Shown here in pieces: positions 39,801 to 48,929 of a stretch of 64,000 bases of DNA. This stretch comes from an uncultured Oscillospiraceae bacterium (GTDB lineage: Bacteria; Bacillota; Clostridia; Oscillospirales; Oscillospiraceae). Where the stretch lies: assembly GCA_910578575.1 (NCBI GenBank), contig CAJTQP010000004.1, positions 1 through 64,000 on the forward strand. The letters are read 5' to 3'. Below the pieces are notes generated by a model. It was not told where the DNA came from and searched no databases. It saw nothing but the letters and a program-made list of their open reading frames with translations. Each line of letters starts with the position of its first letter. Position 1 is the stretch's first letter. The position numbers were made by a program, and so were the translations under genes.

Positions 39801-42506
39801 TTATTCGGCCAACTGCCGGAAGAGGAAGGTGACGATCTGGGCGCGGGTGCAGTCGTCGGCGGGGCCGAAGGTGTTTTCTCCGTTGCCGGTGGTGATGAAG
39901 TTGGCCACGGCCCAGGCCACGGCGTCGCTGTAGTAGGTGCCGGAGGCCACGTCCCCAAAGCTGCTGCCGCCGGAGATATCGGGGGACCCGGCGAAGCGGT
40001 AGAGGAAGGTGACGGTCTGGGCACGGGTCACGGTGGCGTTGGGGTCAAAGATGCCCGCGCCGGTGCCGGTGGTGATGCCCTGCTGGGCGGCCCAGAGGAC
40101 GGCGTCGTGGTAATAGGCGTCGGCGGGGACGTCGGTGAAGCTCCCGCCGCCGCTGGGGGCCGGGGAACCGGCGGCACGCCAGAGGAAGGTCACCATCTCC
40201 CCACGGGTGCAGGAGGCGTTGGGGCTGAACTGGCCGTTGCCGGTGCCGGTGGTGATGCCTTTGGAGATGGCCCAGTCCACCGCGGCAGAATAGTAGGCGT
40301 CGCGGGGGACATCGGTGAAGCTGGGGGCGGGGTCAGGGGGCAGGACGGGGTCGGTGGGCTCCTCCGGTTCGGAGGGTTCCGAAGGACCGGTGGGAGGGGT
40401 CACGCTACCGCCTCCACCGCCGCCGCCGTTGCCACCGCCGCTGGAGGCGGCCCAGGGGGTGAGCTGGCCGGTCACCTTGGTGAAGTCGTAGTTGGGGTCA
40501 TCTGCGGTGGGGGTGAATGTCCAGCTGTAGCCTTGGCCACGGACAACGTCGGCTGTGCCGTCCCCTGCCCAGGAGAAGGTCCCGGCAATGTCGGTGCCGT
40601 TCACATCCTTGACCGCACCGCCAGTGAGGGCGACTTCCCCTAGGGGCTTGGTTGCGGATAGGGTTTCGGCGGTGGGCGCGGTGAAGCTGGGGATGGCTTG
40701 GGTGATGGTAAACTCCTCTGCAACGGGGTTGGCCACGTAGTTGAGGGTGCCACTCTCGTCTTTCAGGGCGAAGGTGACTTTGTAGGTGCCCGCGTTGGTG
40801 GGAGCGGTTGTGTTGGAATGATAACTTGTGTTGCCTGTTCCCTCATAGGTGACGGTAAACTCGGCAGCTTCCTCCCCGGTGATGGTGGGTGTGCCGCTAT
40901 ATATTACGGCGGGGTTGCCGTTGTAAACGACGCTTGCCGTTACGGCGGGGGCGGTGATTGTCTTAATCGGTTTTTCGGTATATGTCACCTGAATGGTGAT
41001 GGTTACGGTATAGTTGTCGTGGGTGCCAGTGATGGTGCAAGCTTCCGCACTCGTTCCATTTCCTGTCGAGGTCAGGGTCAACGTGCTCCCGGACAGGCTG
41101 GTGGTGAAGCCGTTGAGCTTTTGGCCGTCCGTTACCGCAAACGACTTTGTGCCGCTGGGCAAGCCGGGAATCTTGCTCAGGTCGATGCTGGCGGTTGCAT
41201 TCTGTGTTTTTACTAAGAATGTGTCTGCCGTCAAGGGTAGGTCTGCTTTGTTGATGGTAAAGGTAGTGAGCGCCGTGCCAGTATACTCGCCCTTTCCTGT
41301 GACGGTCACATTGGCCATGCCAACGTTGATGTTATTGGTATACGATACTGTGTAATCCGTGCCCTTGCGTAAAGTCGTATCTCCCAACGTCACCGTAACG
41401 TCAGGGGTGAGGGCACTCCCCGTGTAAGTGTGGGGGATACCAGTCACAGCAATGACAGCATTGTTAATAGAAACCGGGTCCTTGCTCCATTGTGCGGTCA
41501 GTGTGACGGCCTTTTCAGGCATCGTAAAACTTGCAGCAGCCTGATAGGTATTGCTGCCGTCAGACCAACCTTTGAAGGTATAGCCCGCTTTTGTGGGAGC
41601 CGTAGCGGGAAGGGTAACCTTTGTGCCCGCCTGGTACGTTTGGCTGTCAAAACCGGTACCAGTGCCGCCGTCTAAATTATAGGATAGGGCAAAGGTTTTT
41701 GTGCCGCTGAAAAGATCGCTTAGGTCTTTAACTTCGCTATAAGCTGACCACTCGCTGTTTTGGTTTTCGTTGATATTATCGCTCAATGCGCGGACAACGC
41801 AACGGCAGTATTTGTTCCCCTTCTCAACTTGAGCCTTTAAGCTGCTATTATCAGATATACTGGCAGTAGTATCATTTGCTCCACGGAAAGAAACAATCTG
41901 ATGCTGGAAAATTTCCATTTGAGAAGGTTCTGAGAAAGTTTCCGTATTGGAACAGTAAAAACGAATCTCATATCCCATTACATTGTCTGTATTAGAGGGT
42001 GCGGTAAAGCTTACCCCCGTCCCATTCCAAATAGGATTTGATGGAGAACTCACCTTGGTATTGGGCTTTTTGTATTCAAATGCAGATGATTTTGCAGAAA
42101 CTTCACTATCTGCATAAGTTGTCCCATCACCGATTGCCTGTGCGGTGAAGTAATATTTCCCATCACGTAAATTATCTGTGGTGTTTATACCGTGTAGATA
42201 TCCAATACCTGTTTCTTTTTCATCCTCACTGAAGAAATACTGTATTTCATCAAATTCTGTCGTTTCGTCATTGTAGTATATAAGAATTTTATATTCCTCA
42301 GCAACTGCTCCGCTTGTTCCGTCCGTTGGAACTTTCCACCAGACAAATCCGATACGTTCACCGTAAGAATCAGACTCTCCAATCCTACTCCATTGAACCT
42401 CGCTAGGCGTTGCGAGCTTTTGCGGGGTTGCCGCAAAGGCTTGTGTCGGGAGCATGGTCAAAGCCATACATACTATCAGACACATGGATGCGATCTTCTT
42501 TTTCAT
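39801..42506 (-). CDS. large SLH surface protein with Flg_new (bacterial repeat) and MBG-like domains
   Basis: 901 residues. Signal peptide MKKKIASMCLIVCMALTMLPTQAFA; fibronectin-like region (residues ~30-270); a Listeria-Bacteroides/Flg_new repeat (FALSYNLDGGTG..TKAGYTFKGWSDG...VTLTAQW); an MBG/YDG-type module (TYTGSALTPDVTVTLGDTTLRKGTDYTVSYTNNINVGMANVTVTGKGEYTG); two or three Ig-like repeats; a Gly/Pro linker; three C-terminal SLH modules (FTDVPRDAYYSAAVDWAISKGITTGTGNGQFSPN and two repeats). Likely an adhesive wall protein. It is divergent from an XRE regulator over a 20-bp palindrome. Confidence 0.93.
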   Translation of the reverse strand: MKKKIASMCLIVCMALTMLPTQAFAATPQKLATPSEVQWSRIGESDSYGERIGFVWWKVPTDGTSGAVAEEYKILIYYNDETTEFDEIQYFFSEDEKETGIGYLHGINTTDNLRDGKYYFTAQAIGDGTTYADSEVSAKSSAFEYKKPNTKVSSPSNPIWNGTGVSFTAPSNTDNVMGYEIRFYCSNTETFSEPSQMEIFQHQIVSFRGANDTTASISDNSSLKAQVEKGNKYCRCVVRALSDNINENQNSEWSAYSEVKDLSDLFSGTKTFALSYNLDGGTGTGFDSQTYQAGTKVTLPATAPTKAGYTFKGWSDGSNTYQAAASFTMPEKAVTLTAQWSKDPVSINNAVIAVTGIPHTYTGSALTPDVTVTLGDTTLRKGTDYTVSYTNNINVGMANVTVTGKGEYTGTALTTFTINKADLPLTADTFLVKTQNATASIDLSKIPGLPSGTKSFAVTDGQKLNGFTTSLSGSTLTLTSTGNGTSAEACTITGTHDNYTVTITIQVTYTEKPIKTITAPAVTASVVYNGNPAVIYSGTPTITGEEAAEFTVTYEGTGNTSYHSNTTAPTNAGTYKVTFALKDESGTLNYVANPVAEEFTITQAIPSFTAPTAETLSATKPLGEVALTGGAVKDVNGTDIAGTFSWAGDGTADVVRGQGYSWTFTPTADDPNYDFTKVTGQLTPWAASSGGGNGGGGGGGSVTPPTGPSEPSEPEEPTDPVLPPDPAPSFTDVPRDAYYSAAVDWAISKGITTGTGNGQFSPNASCTRGEMVTFLWRAAGSPAPSGGGSFTDVPADAYYHDAVLWAAQQGITTGTGAGIFDPNATVTRAQTVTFLYRFAGSPDISGGSSFGDVASGTYYSDAVAWAVANFITTGNGENTFGPADDCTRAQIVTFLFRQLAE

Positions 42507-42532
42507 AGAAATTCCCCCTTGTTTTTAATAAG

Positions 42533-42560
42533 TAAATAAGTTTACTTATTTAGCATTATA
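42533..42560. promoter_or_regulatory. 20-bp palindromic operator and minus-strand promoter
   Basis: TAAATAAGT-TT-ACTTATTTA (42533-42552) is a perfect palindrome around a 2-base centre. A minus-strand TATAAT (42555-42560) adjoins it, with TTGTAA 17 bases upstream. The palindrome would lie at the start site of the large SLH gene and next to the divergent XRE gene, so it is the likely XRE binding site. Confidence 0.65.
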
Positions 42561-42601
42561 CTATAGAACAACTTTATTTACAATAGAAAAGAGGGATTTT
42601 T

Positions 42602-42934
42602 ATGATTGATTATGTATCCATTGGGAAAAATATCCGAAAACACCGCCGCCGCCTGGGGCTCACACAAGAAGTCCTTTCGGAACAGGTCTCCATTTCCATC
42701 CCCCACCTCAGCCGCATAGAAACGGGGTCTGCCAATCCCTCCCTCCAAACCCTGGTAGACATCTGCAACGCCTTGGACATCACCATCGACAACCTGATGC
42801 AAGAGAGCTTGCCTGCGGCAAAGTATACCGTCCAGGGGCGGCTGGGGGCGCTTTTGGCAGAATGTTCGGTGGAGGAAATGGACATGCTGGCGGAGGTGGC
42901 CGAGGTCATCTTACGCAACACACGAAATCAATAA
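42602..42934 (+). CDS. XRE-family transcriptional regulator
   Basis: 110 residues: HTH_3 domain IGKNIRKHRRRLGLTQEVLSEQVSISIPHLSRIETGSANPSLQTLVDICNALDITIDNLM at residues ~7-66, then a ~40-residue C-terminal region with EMDMLAEVAEVIL. Transcribed away from the large SLH gene, 95 bases apart, and likely controls it. Confidence 0.88.
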   Translation: MIDYVSIGKNIRKHRRRLGLTQEVLSEQVSISIPHLSRIETGSANPSLQTLVDICNALDITIDNLMQESLPAAKYTVQGRLGALLAECSVEEMDMLAEVAEVILRNTRNQ

Positions 42935-42976
42935 CCGCGGAGTCCAGAAAGACGCTTGACTGGACCCCGCGGTTTC
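42934..42976. terminator. terminator after XRE gene
   Basis: ACCGCGGAGTCCAG / CTGGACCCCGCGGT with one mismatch, then TTTC. Confidence 0.75.
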
Positions 42977-42999
42977 AATTTATCAAAAAAGGCGCGCCC

Positions 43000-43533
43000 T
43001 CAAAGCTCCTCCTCCAACAGCAGCTGCAAGATTTTTTGATACAGCCGCTCCGGCTGCTCCCGGAACCGCTCCGCCAAACGGCTTGCCTGGTCCTGGGAGA
43101 CGGTGAGCATATCCAGGGTCATCAAATTCCCCTTGTCGTCGTCCAAAATCAGCCGCAGGGTGACGCCGCTGCCGTCCTCCCTGGGGAGGGTCTCCGTGCG
43201 GATCTGGGCGTCCCGGCGCAGAACCGCGTTGATCCGGGCCAGGTTGGCCTCGCAGCGCTGGCGCACGGAAAAGGCCAGGCTGCTCTCGCAGATCGCCCCG
43301 TTGCGCCGGCCCTTGTCCGTGATGGTGTAGCGCTGGTCCTCCCCCAGGTCCAGGTGCTGGGTGTCCACCAGCTCCGCCAGGGCTTCGGCGAACTCGAAAT
43401 AGGACACGCCCTCGTCGCAGAAGGACAGCTCCGCCAGGGTGGTGAAGTCCACCGGCCCCGCCAGACGCGACGTGATATAGAGGATCAGGAACTTGATGTC
43501 CAGCTTGTCGTGGATGAACCCCATACGGCCCAT
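43000..43533 (-). CDS. DUF4364 family protein
   Basis: 177 residues, matching the clostridial DUF4364 family: FIHDKLDIKFLILYITSRLAGPVDFTTLAELSFCDEGVSYFEFAEALAELVDTQHL, which looks like a winged helix, then YTITDKGR. Members are probably transcription-related; no target is known. Intergenic to the next gene is ~190 bases with AT-rich promoter-like sequence. Confidence 0.82.
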   Translation of the reverse strand: MGRMGFIHDKLDIKFLILYITSRLAGPVDFTTLAELSFCDEGVSYFEFAEALAELVDTQHLDLGEDQRYTITDKGRRNGAICESSLAFSVRQRCEANLARINAVLRRDAQIRTETLPREDGSGVTLRLILDDDKGNLMTLDMLTVSQDQASRLAERFREQPERLYQKILQLLLEEEL

Positions 43534-43719
43534 GGTGCCTCGCCTCCCTTTTTGCCCATTATAGCGCAGTTTCCCCCCTGCGTCCAGCCCTTCTGTCCAG
43601 GGGGATTTCCTGGGAAATCAAAAAAATTTCAAAAAATTTTGAAAAAGCTGTCCAAAATCACCCTCTGAAAACGTTATGATAAGTAGAGAGGGACGTGGAA
43701 CCACAGAGAAAAGGGGGTG

Positions 43720-44229
43720 ATGGCTCTGGCCAGACCCATCCAGCCCGACCACCGGGCCAAGCTGGCGGCGCTCTACCAGCGCTACAAGGGGCTGCTGTTC
43801 CACCTGGCCCAGGGCATCCTCCAAAACCACCATGAGGCGGAGGAGGTGGTCCACGACAGCTTCCTGGCCGCCCTGGAGACCATGGACAAACTGGACGAAG
43901 TGGACAGCCCCAGGACCCGTGCCTATCTGGTCACCATCGCCCAGAACAAGGCCATCGACCGCTACCGCCAGCGCCGTCCCCAAGGGCCCCTGCCCCCGGA
44001 CCTCCCCGATCCCGGCAGCCTGGAGGAGGAGACGGAGGACGGCCTCACCCGCTGCATCCTCCGCCTGCCCCAACGGGAGCGGCAGTTGATCCTGCTGCGC
44101 TTTGACCAGGGGTACAGCCCCAAGGAGACGGCAGCCCTCCTGGGCCTGTCCCTGGGGGCCACCTATAAGCTGGAGCAGCGGGCCAAGAAGAAACTGGAAG
44201 CACTTTGCCAAAAGGAGGGGATCTCATGA
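43720..44229 (+). CDS. sigma-70 family (ECF-type) RNA polymerase sigma factor
   Basis: 169 residues with sigma2 (HEAEEVVHDSFLAALETMDKLDEVDSPRTRAYLVTIAQNKAIDRYRQRR, residues ~30-85) and sigma4 (LPQRERQLILLRFDQGYSPKETAALLGLSLGATYKLEQRAKKKLEALCQ, ~110-165). The stop overlaps the next gene by ATGA. Upstream an AT-rich tract with TTATGAT precedes it; a sigma-specific promoter could not be settled. Confidence 0.92.
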   Translation: MALARPIQPDHRAKLAALYQRYKGLLFHLAQGILQNHHEAEEVVHDSFLAALETMDKLDEVDSPRTRAYLVTIAQNKAIDRYRQRRPQGPLPPDLPDPGSLEEETEDGLTRCILRLPQRERQLILLRFDQGYSPKETAALLGLSLGATYKLEQRAKKKLEALCQKEGIS

Positions 44230-44909
44230 TACCAGAGGAACGCCTGCGAGAAGCCGCCCAGGAGGCCGGCCGGATCATCGCAAACCGCTACCCAGACCCG
44301 GAGGCGTGCCAACACACCTTTTCCCCAGAATTTGAGGCGAAGATGGAACGGCTGCTGCGCCGGGCCGCCCGGCGGGAACGCCTGGTCCTGGCCCAGCGGG
44401 TGGCCCGGCGGGTGGCCTGCCTGTTGCTGGTGCTGCTGCTGGGCTGCGGCACCTGGCTGGGTGTGGATGCCCAGGCGCGGGAACGCCTGCTGGGCTGGGT
44501 GAGCCAGCAGGTGGAGGGGAGTCAGCTCTATTTCTACGGCGGGGCGCCACGGGAAACCCCCGACCCCACCCGCTACCTCCTGGCCCAGGCCCCGGAGGGC
44601 TACACCCCCCGCTCGGTGTACCTGGCGGACTTTGGGGCCAGCCACCGCTTCCGCAACCAGGCGGGGGAAATCCTGACCTTTGGCTATTTGAAGCGGGACA
44701 GCACCACGGTAAGCTCCAACATCTCCTTCTCCACCGAGGGGATGGCCCGGCAGCGTGTCACCGTCCTGGATGAGACGGCGGACTTTTACCAGGGAGAACA
44801 GGACAACATCCTGGTCTGGACCCAGGAGGACACCCTGTTCTATCTGGACGGCCCCCTGTCCCAAGCGGCATTGATTGACTTGGCGGAGCATATCCGCGCG
44901 ATCCCCTGA
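44226..44909 (+). CDS. anti-sigma-like membrane protein, DUF4367 type
   Basis: 227 residues: cytoplasmic N-terminus ~60 residues, one membrane helix (ACLLLVLLLGCGTWLGVDA, ~72-90), then an extracytoplasmic domain with GYLKRDSTTVSSNISFSTEG and DILVWTQEDTLFYLDGPLSQAALIDLAEHI typical of DUF4367 proteins. Its start is coupled to the sigma gene stop, the usual sigma/anti-sigma layout. Sequestration of the sigma factor is inferred. Confidence 0.8.
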   Translation: MIPEERLREAAQEAGRIIANRYPDPEACQHTFSPEFEAKMERLLRRAARRERLVLAQRVARRVACLLLVLLLGCGTWLGVDAQARERLLGWVSQQVEGSQLYFYGGAPRETPDPTRYLLAQAPEGYTPRSVYLADFGASHRFRNQAGEILTFGYLKRDSTTVSSNISFSTEGMARQRVTVLDETADFYQGEQDNILVWTQEDTLFYLDGPLSQAALIDLAEHIRAIP

Positions 44910-44929
44910 CGCAAAGGAGGCGTGTGAAG

Positions 44930-45835
44930 ATGAAGAAGAAAAACCTGGCGCTACTGCTCCTGCTGGCCCTGCTGTGGGGCTTGGCGGGGTGCGGGGAGTC
45001 TCCCCTGGGCAGTATTGCTGTGATGGATGATGCGTCCACCAGCCTCCGTCAACAACTGTGGATCGTCCCCGGCGATTTGACAGGGTTGGATGAGATGCTG
45101 GAGACCGCCGACGGCAGCGGAACTGCCACGGGCAACAAACTGGACATTGTCGATTCCCAAGGCCAGGGCGGCACAGACGTGCGCCTTTTAGAAACCCTTG
45201 GGGATGGCTTCCGCTTATTTGTCCTTTACTGCGTCACCCTCCCGGACAGCTTGGGGGACGATCCCTCCCACAAGGAGGTGGCGGACCTGCTTTTCCTAGA
45301 TGCCGAAATCGGGCCCGCACCCTGGAAAGAGCTGGAAACGAAACCCATTTGCTATGCACCCTCGCAACGCTGTATGTATTACAGACTAGCGGTCACCTTC
45401 TATGATCCCGGCTACACCGGCCAGAACCTGACCCTTCAGCTCTATAAAAAGAGGCAATATGATACGGAGGATTTTGTCAACTGCTCCGTGACCTGGACCC
45501 CCCGCAACAAAGCCCCCCGCCTCACCGTAGCGGACAAGGGCGGCACTTGCACCATCAGCCCGCTGTGCCTCAGCGTGACCCTGCCCATCAACGCTGGCCA
45601 GATCAAGGACCCGGCGTATCCCGAATCCCCATTCAATGACGTCCAAACTTCCTTGAAGCTAGTCTATCAGGACGGCAGCATTCTGGAGGATTTCGGCGGC
45701 GGTTGGGAGGACGACCCCATCCGGGTCATCGATGCCAAGCCTCCCAACGGTATCTTCCACTTAGATGCCCTAGACCATGTGGATTTTTTGGACTACAAGT
45801 TCGTCTTTGACGGCCAGGAAGGAGGCCCGCCATGA
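44930..45835 (+). CDS. putative lipoprotein, paralogue 1 in sigma-factor operon
   Basis: 301 residues. Lipobox LAGC in MKKKNLALLLLLALLWGLAGCGES. The body contains LLETLGDGFRLFVLYCVTLPDSLGDD, GYTGQNLTLQLYKKRQYD and C-terminal SLKLVYQDGSILEDFGGGWEDDP, repeated in diverged form in the next gene. Likely anchored to the outside of the membrane; it could be a sensory or target protein of the sigma system. ATG 44930 follows AAAGGAGG; a GTG two codons upstream is too close. Confidence 0.75.
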   Translation: MKKKNLALLLLLALLWGLAGCGESPLGSIAVMDDASTSLRQQLWIVPGDLTGLDEMLETADGSGTATGNKLDIVDSQGQGGTDVRLLETLGDGFRLFVLYCVTLPDSLGDDPSHKEVADLLFLDAEIGPAPWKELETKPICYAPSQRCMYYRLAVTFYDPGYTGQNLTLQLYKKRQYDTEDFVNCSVTWTPRNKAPRLTVADKGGTCTISPLCLSVTLPINAGQIKDPAYPESPFNDVQTSLKLVYQDGSILEDFGGGWEDDPIRVIDAKPPNGIFHLDALDHVDFLDYKFVFDGQEGGPP

Positions 45836-46710
45836 AAAAGCTGTGGATCCTTGCGCCGCTCCTGCTCCTGCTCACCGCCTGCGCGCCCCAGACCGCCGCC
45901 CAGGAGGGCTGGGGCCCGGCGGCGTTGGAGCACTTCCGCTTGACCGAAGCCGACGTGGCCGGCTTGGAGGAGATGGCCCAGACTCTGGACCAGACGGCCC
46001 AGGGGGAGGAGGCGTCCCTGCACCTCACCCAGTCCATCGGGGACGGGAAAACCATTTATCTCTTCTATGAACTGACCCTGCCGGAGGGTTGGGGGGAACA
46101 GCTGGAGGGGGAGGAGGTTTCCCTCGGCTTTGACGTCGCCTGCCAGTTCAGCGACAAGCCCCTGGCCTCGGACCCGCTTACCGGCTACCACCCCTACAAC
46201 AGCCGCCGGACCAGCCACAGTGAGCCGGAGGGGAACAGGGTCACCGGCTTTTTCTCCTTCGACTTTCTGGAACCCTACACCGGGCGGGGGCTGACCCTCC
46301 TGTTGGGGAACCTGTCCCTGGAGGCTACCCCCCCGGTGGAGGCAAGCTGCGGCGACCTGCTCTCCCTCTCCTGGACCCCCACCAACCAGGCCGCCACGGT
46401 TACCGCCACCGCCCCACCTCAGGGGGTGGAGTGTACCGTCACCCCGCTGTGGGTGAAGGCCAAGCTCTGGCAGGACACGCCCCCGGCCCCTTCGGCGTCC
46501 TATTACGGCATGGGCACCCTGTTCCACCTCTCCCTGGAGTACACCGATGGGCGCGCATCCCAGAGTCAGGTCCTTGGGTTTGGCAGTGGGGATGAACGGT
46601 CGGGCTATTCCTACACCTTGGAAGCCCAGCCCAAGCCAGGCGGGATCTTTCGCCCGGAGCTGGTGGAGACTGTGACCATCGAGGACGTCAGCTTCCGCTT
46701 TGGACCATAA
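45832..46710 (+). CDS. putative lipoprotein, paralogue 2 in sigma-factor operon
   Basis: 292 residues with lipobox LTAC in MKKLWILAPLLLLLTACAPQ. Shares with the preceding gene LTQSIGDGKTIYLFYELTLPEGWG, PYTGRGLTLLLGNLSL, CTVTPLWVKAKLW and a C-terminal FHLSLEYTDGR. It overlaps the preceding stop by ATGA. Tandem paralogues suggest duplication of a surface sensor. Confidence 0.75.
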   Translation: MKKLWILAPLLLLLTACAPQTAAQEGWGPAALEHFRLTEADVAGLEEMAQTLDQTAQGEEASLHLTQSIGDGKTIYLFYELTLPEGWGEQLEGEEVSLGFDVACQFSDKPLASDPLTGYHPYNSRRTSHSEPEGNRVTGFFSFDFLEPYTGRGLTLLLGNLSLEATPPVEASCGDLLSLSWTPTNQAATVTATAPPQGVECTVTPLWVKAKLWQDTPPAPSASYYGMGTLFHLSLEYTDGRASQSQVLGFGSGDERSGYSYTLEAQPKPGGIFRPELVETVTIEDVSFRFGP

Positions 46711-46712
46711 AC

Positions 46713-46752
46713 ATAGGCCGGAGAGTTTTCCGCTCTCCGGCCTATCCTTTTA
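46713..46752. terminator. terminator closing the sigma-factor operon
   Basis: ATAGGCCGGAGAG / CTCTCCGGCCTAT with a TTTTCCG loop and following CCTTTTAT; convergent genes meet here. Confidence 0.92.
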
Positions 46753-47220
46753 TCCATGATTCTCCCGCCAGCGCTTCAGGGTGGGGAGGTACTGCAACAG
46801 GGCCTCCTTGGCCTCCGCCCTGCTGAGCTGGAGGCCAGCGTTCTCGTTCCACTCCTGCAAATATTTCAGGTTATTCTCCACCATGCCCTCCAGGGTAGTG
46901 GGATAGGTGTAGGCCCCGTTCTGGTAGCAATAGGTGCAGAAGGAGGCCGACTTGCTGCCGTCCGCCTCGGTGCCGTGGAGCTCCTCCCGGTCCAGGGGCA
47001 TCCCGCAGCTCTGGCAGACCCCTGCGGGATCCCCCAGAAGCTGATCCACGGAGACTTGGAAGGTCCGAGCGATCTGCTTCAGGACGTCGGTGCTGGGCAC
47101 CGTCTCCCCGGTCTCCCAGCGGGATACCGCCTGGCGGGTGACAAAGAGCTTTTGGGCAAAGGCGTCCTGGGAGAGGCCCAGGTCCTTGCGCAGGGCAAAT
47201 ATCGCGTCTTTCGTTTCCAT
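46750..47220 (-). CDS. XRE-family regulator with zinc-ribbon domain
   Basis: 156 residues: HTH_3 (AIFALRKDLGLSQDAFAQKLFVTRQAVSRWETGETVPSTDVLKQIARTFQVSVDQLLG, residues ~5-63) then a putative zinc ribbon CQSCGMPLDREELHGT...ASFCTYCYQNGAYTYP. The ribbon domain is common in small clostridial regulators. The ATG at 47220 has AGGAGGCC at suitable spacing, while an upstream in-frame TTG at 47223 is less likely. Confidence 0.85.
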   Translation of the reverse strand: METKDAIFALRKDLGLSQDAFAQKLFVTRQAVSRWETGETVPSTDVLKQIARTFQVSVDQLLGDPAGVCQSCGMPLDREELHGTEADGSKSASFCTYCYQNGAYTYPTTLEGMVENNLKYLQEWNENAGLQLSRAEAKEALLQYLPTLKRWRENHG

Positions 47221-47298
47221 CAAATATGGCCTCCTGTTTTTTCTTTAGTATACACCCAGGAACGCCCCGGCGGCAAGCAACCTGTGGTTGCGCAAGGG

Positions 47299-47321
47299 AC
47301 CCCCGGACATATCGTCCGGGG
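47299..47321. terminator. short hairpin between genes
   Basis: CCCCCGGAC-ATATC-GTCCGGGG; no clear T-run, so termination is uncertain. Confidence 0.4.
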
Positions 47322-47339
47322 TTGAGTATCCGCCTGCCC

Positions 47340-48872
47340 TCAAAACAACGGCGAAAACAGCCGGTAAGTGGATTGCTTCAACTTGGTAAAGAAGGACAAG
47401 CTCTCGCAATCCGACAGGGCGATCTCCTGGCAGTGGCGCTGGGCCTCCAAAAAGTCGTCCCGCACCGCCACCACCGCCGGGTCGCCGCACAGCCACACGC
47501 CGTTCTCAAACTGGAGGTACAGGCTGCGGTAGTCCATGTTGCAGCTGCCCACAGAGGCATAGAGGTCGTCGGCCACCACGGTCTTGCTGTGGATGAAGCC
47601 GGGGGTGAACTCATACACCCGCACCCCCGCCTCCAGCAGCAGGGGGTAGTTGGACTGGGTGACGGCAAAGACCTGCTTCTTGTCCGGGATATGGGGCACC
47701 ATCACCCGGACATCCACCCCCGTTTTGGCGGCGGTGGTGAGGGCGGAGAGGATGGTCTCATCCACGGAGAGGTAGGGGGTGGTGAGGTAGAGGTAGCGCT
47801 TGGCCTTGGTGATCATTTGCAGGAAGAGGTCCGCGCAGAGGGTGTCCTCGGTGAGGGGGGTGTCCGCGTAGGGCAGCACCAGCCCCGACGCCAAGGCGGC
47901 AGGGGGCACGTTCTTGGGCCGGAAGAGGGAAAAATCCGTGCGGCCCTTGGTGATGTTGTCCCACATGGTCAGAAACAGGACGCTGAGGGTCCAGGCCGCC
48001 TCCCCCCGCAGGCGCAGGGCGTTGTCCTTCCAATAGCCAAAGCGCTTGATGCGGTTGACGTACTCGTCCCCCAGGTTCAGCCCCCCCACGAAGCCTGTCA
48101 CCCCGTCGATGACGCAGAGCTTCCGGTGGTCCCGGTTGTTCTGGTGGATGGACAGCACCGGCACAAAGGGCCGGAACACCTGGCACTGGATGCCCAGCCC
48201 CCGGAGGTATTCGGGATAGTTTTTCGGCAGCACCGCGGCGCTGCCCACCCCGTCATAGATCACCCGCACGTCCACCCCCTCCTGGACCTTGCTCTCCAAG
48301 ACGTTCAAGATCTCCCACCACATGGTACTCTCGGAGATGATGAAATACTCCAGGAAGATATAGGACTGGGCCTTTTCCAGTTCCTCCAGCATCACCGGGA
48401 AGAAGTCCTCCCCGGTGGAGAAGTACCGGGTCTCCGTGCCCAAATAGGCGGGGAAGAGGCCGCTGTGTTGGAGGTAATAGGCCTGCTGCATGGCGTCGGC
48501 ACCGTAGCCCAAGAAGTCCATGTTGTCCAGGCCGGGGTTCAGGTGGCGGCGGAAGGCGCGGGTGGTCTCCGTCTTTTGGTAGTGGGGCCGCCGGCCGCCC
48601 CCCAGGAAGATATACATGATCCCCCCCACCACCGGTACAAGGAGAATGGGGATGATCCAGGCCACCTTATAGGCCAGCTTGGTCTTCTTCGTGGAGATGT
48701 ACAGAGACACCAATACGCTGATGGCCACGCAGACCAGGTAGACCCAGCCGAAATACTGGCTGAAAAAGCCCAGGGTCACCACGATCAGTCCCGCTTGGAG
48801 CAGGATACTCAGGGCCACCCAAAAGATCCGCTGGCGGCGGGGGGAGAACACTTGCTGTATGTTTTTTTCCAT
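47340..48872 (-). CDS. cls: cardiolipin synthase (phospholipase D family)
   Basis: 510 residues. Two N-terminal membrane helices are followed by two phospholipase D HKD motifs: HRKLCVIDG (HxK.x4.D) in the first half and HSKTVVADD in the second. FIGGLNLGDEY-like GFVGGLNLGDEYV follows the first. It joins two phosphatidylglycerols into cardiolipin at the cytoplasmic membrane. The ATG is preceded by GAAAGGCAT, a modest ribosome site. Confidence 0.92.
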   Translation of the reverse strand: MEKNIQQVFSPRRQRIFWVALSILLQAGLIVVTLGFFSQYFGWVYLVCVAISVLVSLYISTKKTKLAYKVAWIIPILLVPVVGGIMYIFLGGGRRPHYQKTETTRAFRRHLNPGLDNMDFLGYGADAMQQAYYLQHSGLFPAYLGTETRYFSTGEDFFPVMLEELEKAQSYIFLEYFIISESTMWWEILNVLESKVQEGVDVRVIYDGVGSAAVLPKNYPEYLRGLGIQCQVFRPFVPVLSIHQNNRDHRKLCVIDGVTGFVGGLNLGDEYVNRIKRFGYWKDNALRLRGEAAWTLSVLFLTMWDNITKGRTDFSLFRPKNVPPAALASGLVLPYADTPLTEDTLCADLFLQMITKAKRYLYLTTPYLSVDETILSALTTAAKTGVDVRVMVPHIPDKKQVFAVTQSNYPLLLEAGVRVYEFTPGFIHSKTVVADDLYASVGSCNMDYRSLYLQFENGVWLCGDPAVVAVRDDFLEAQRHCQEIALSDCESLSFFTKLKQSTYRLFSPLF

Positions 48873-48929
48873 GGTATGCCTTTCGTTTCAACAGGGGGAT
48901 ACCCCCCATGGGAAGTTGCGAATCACCTG

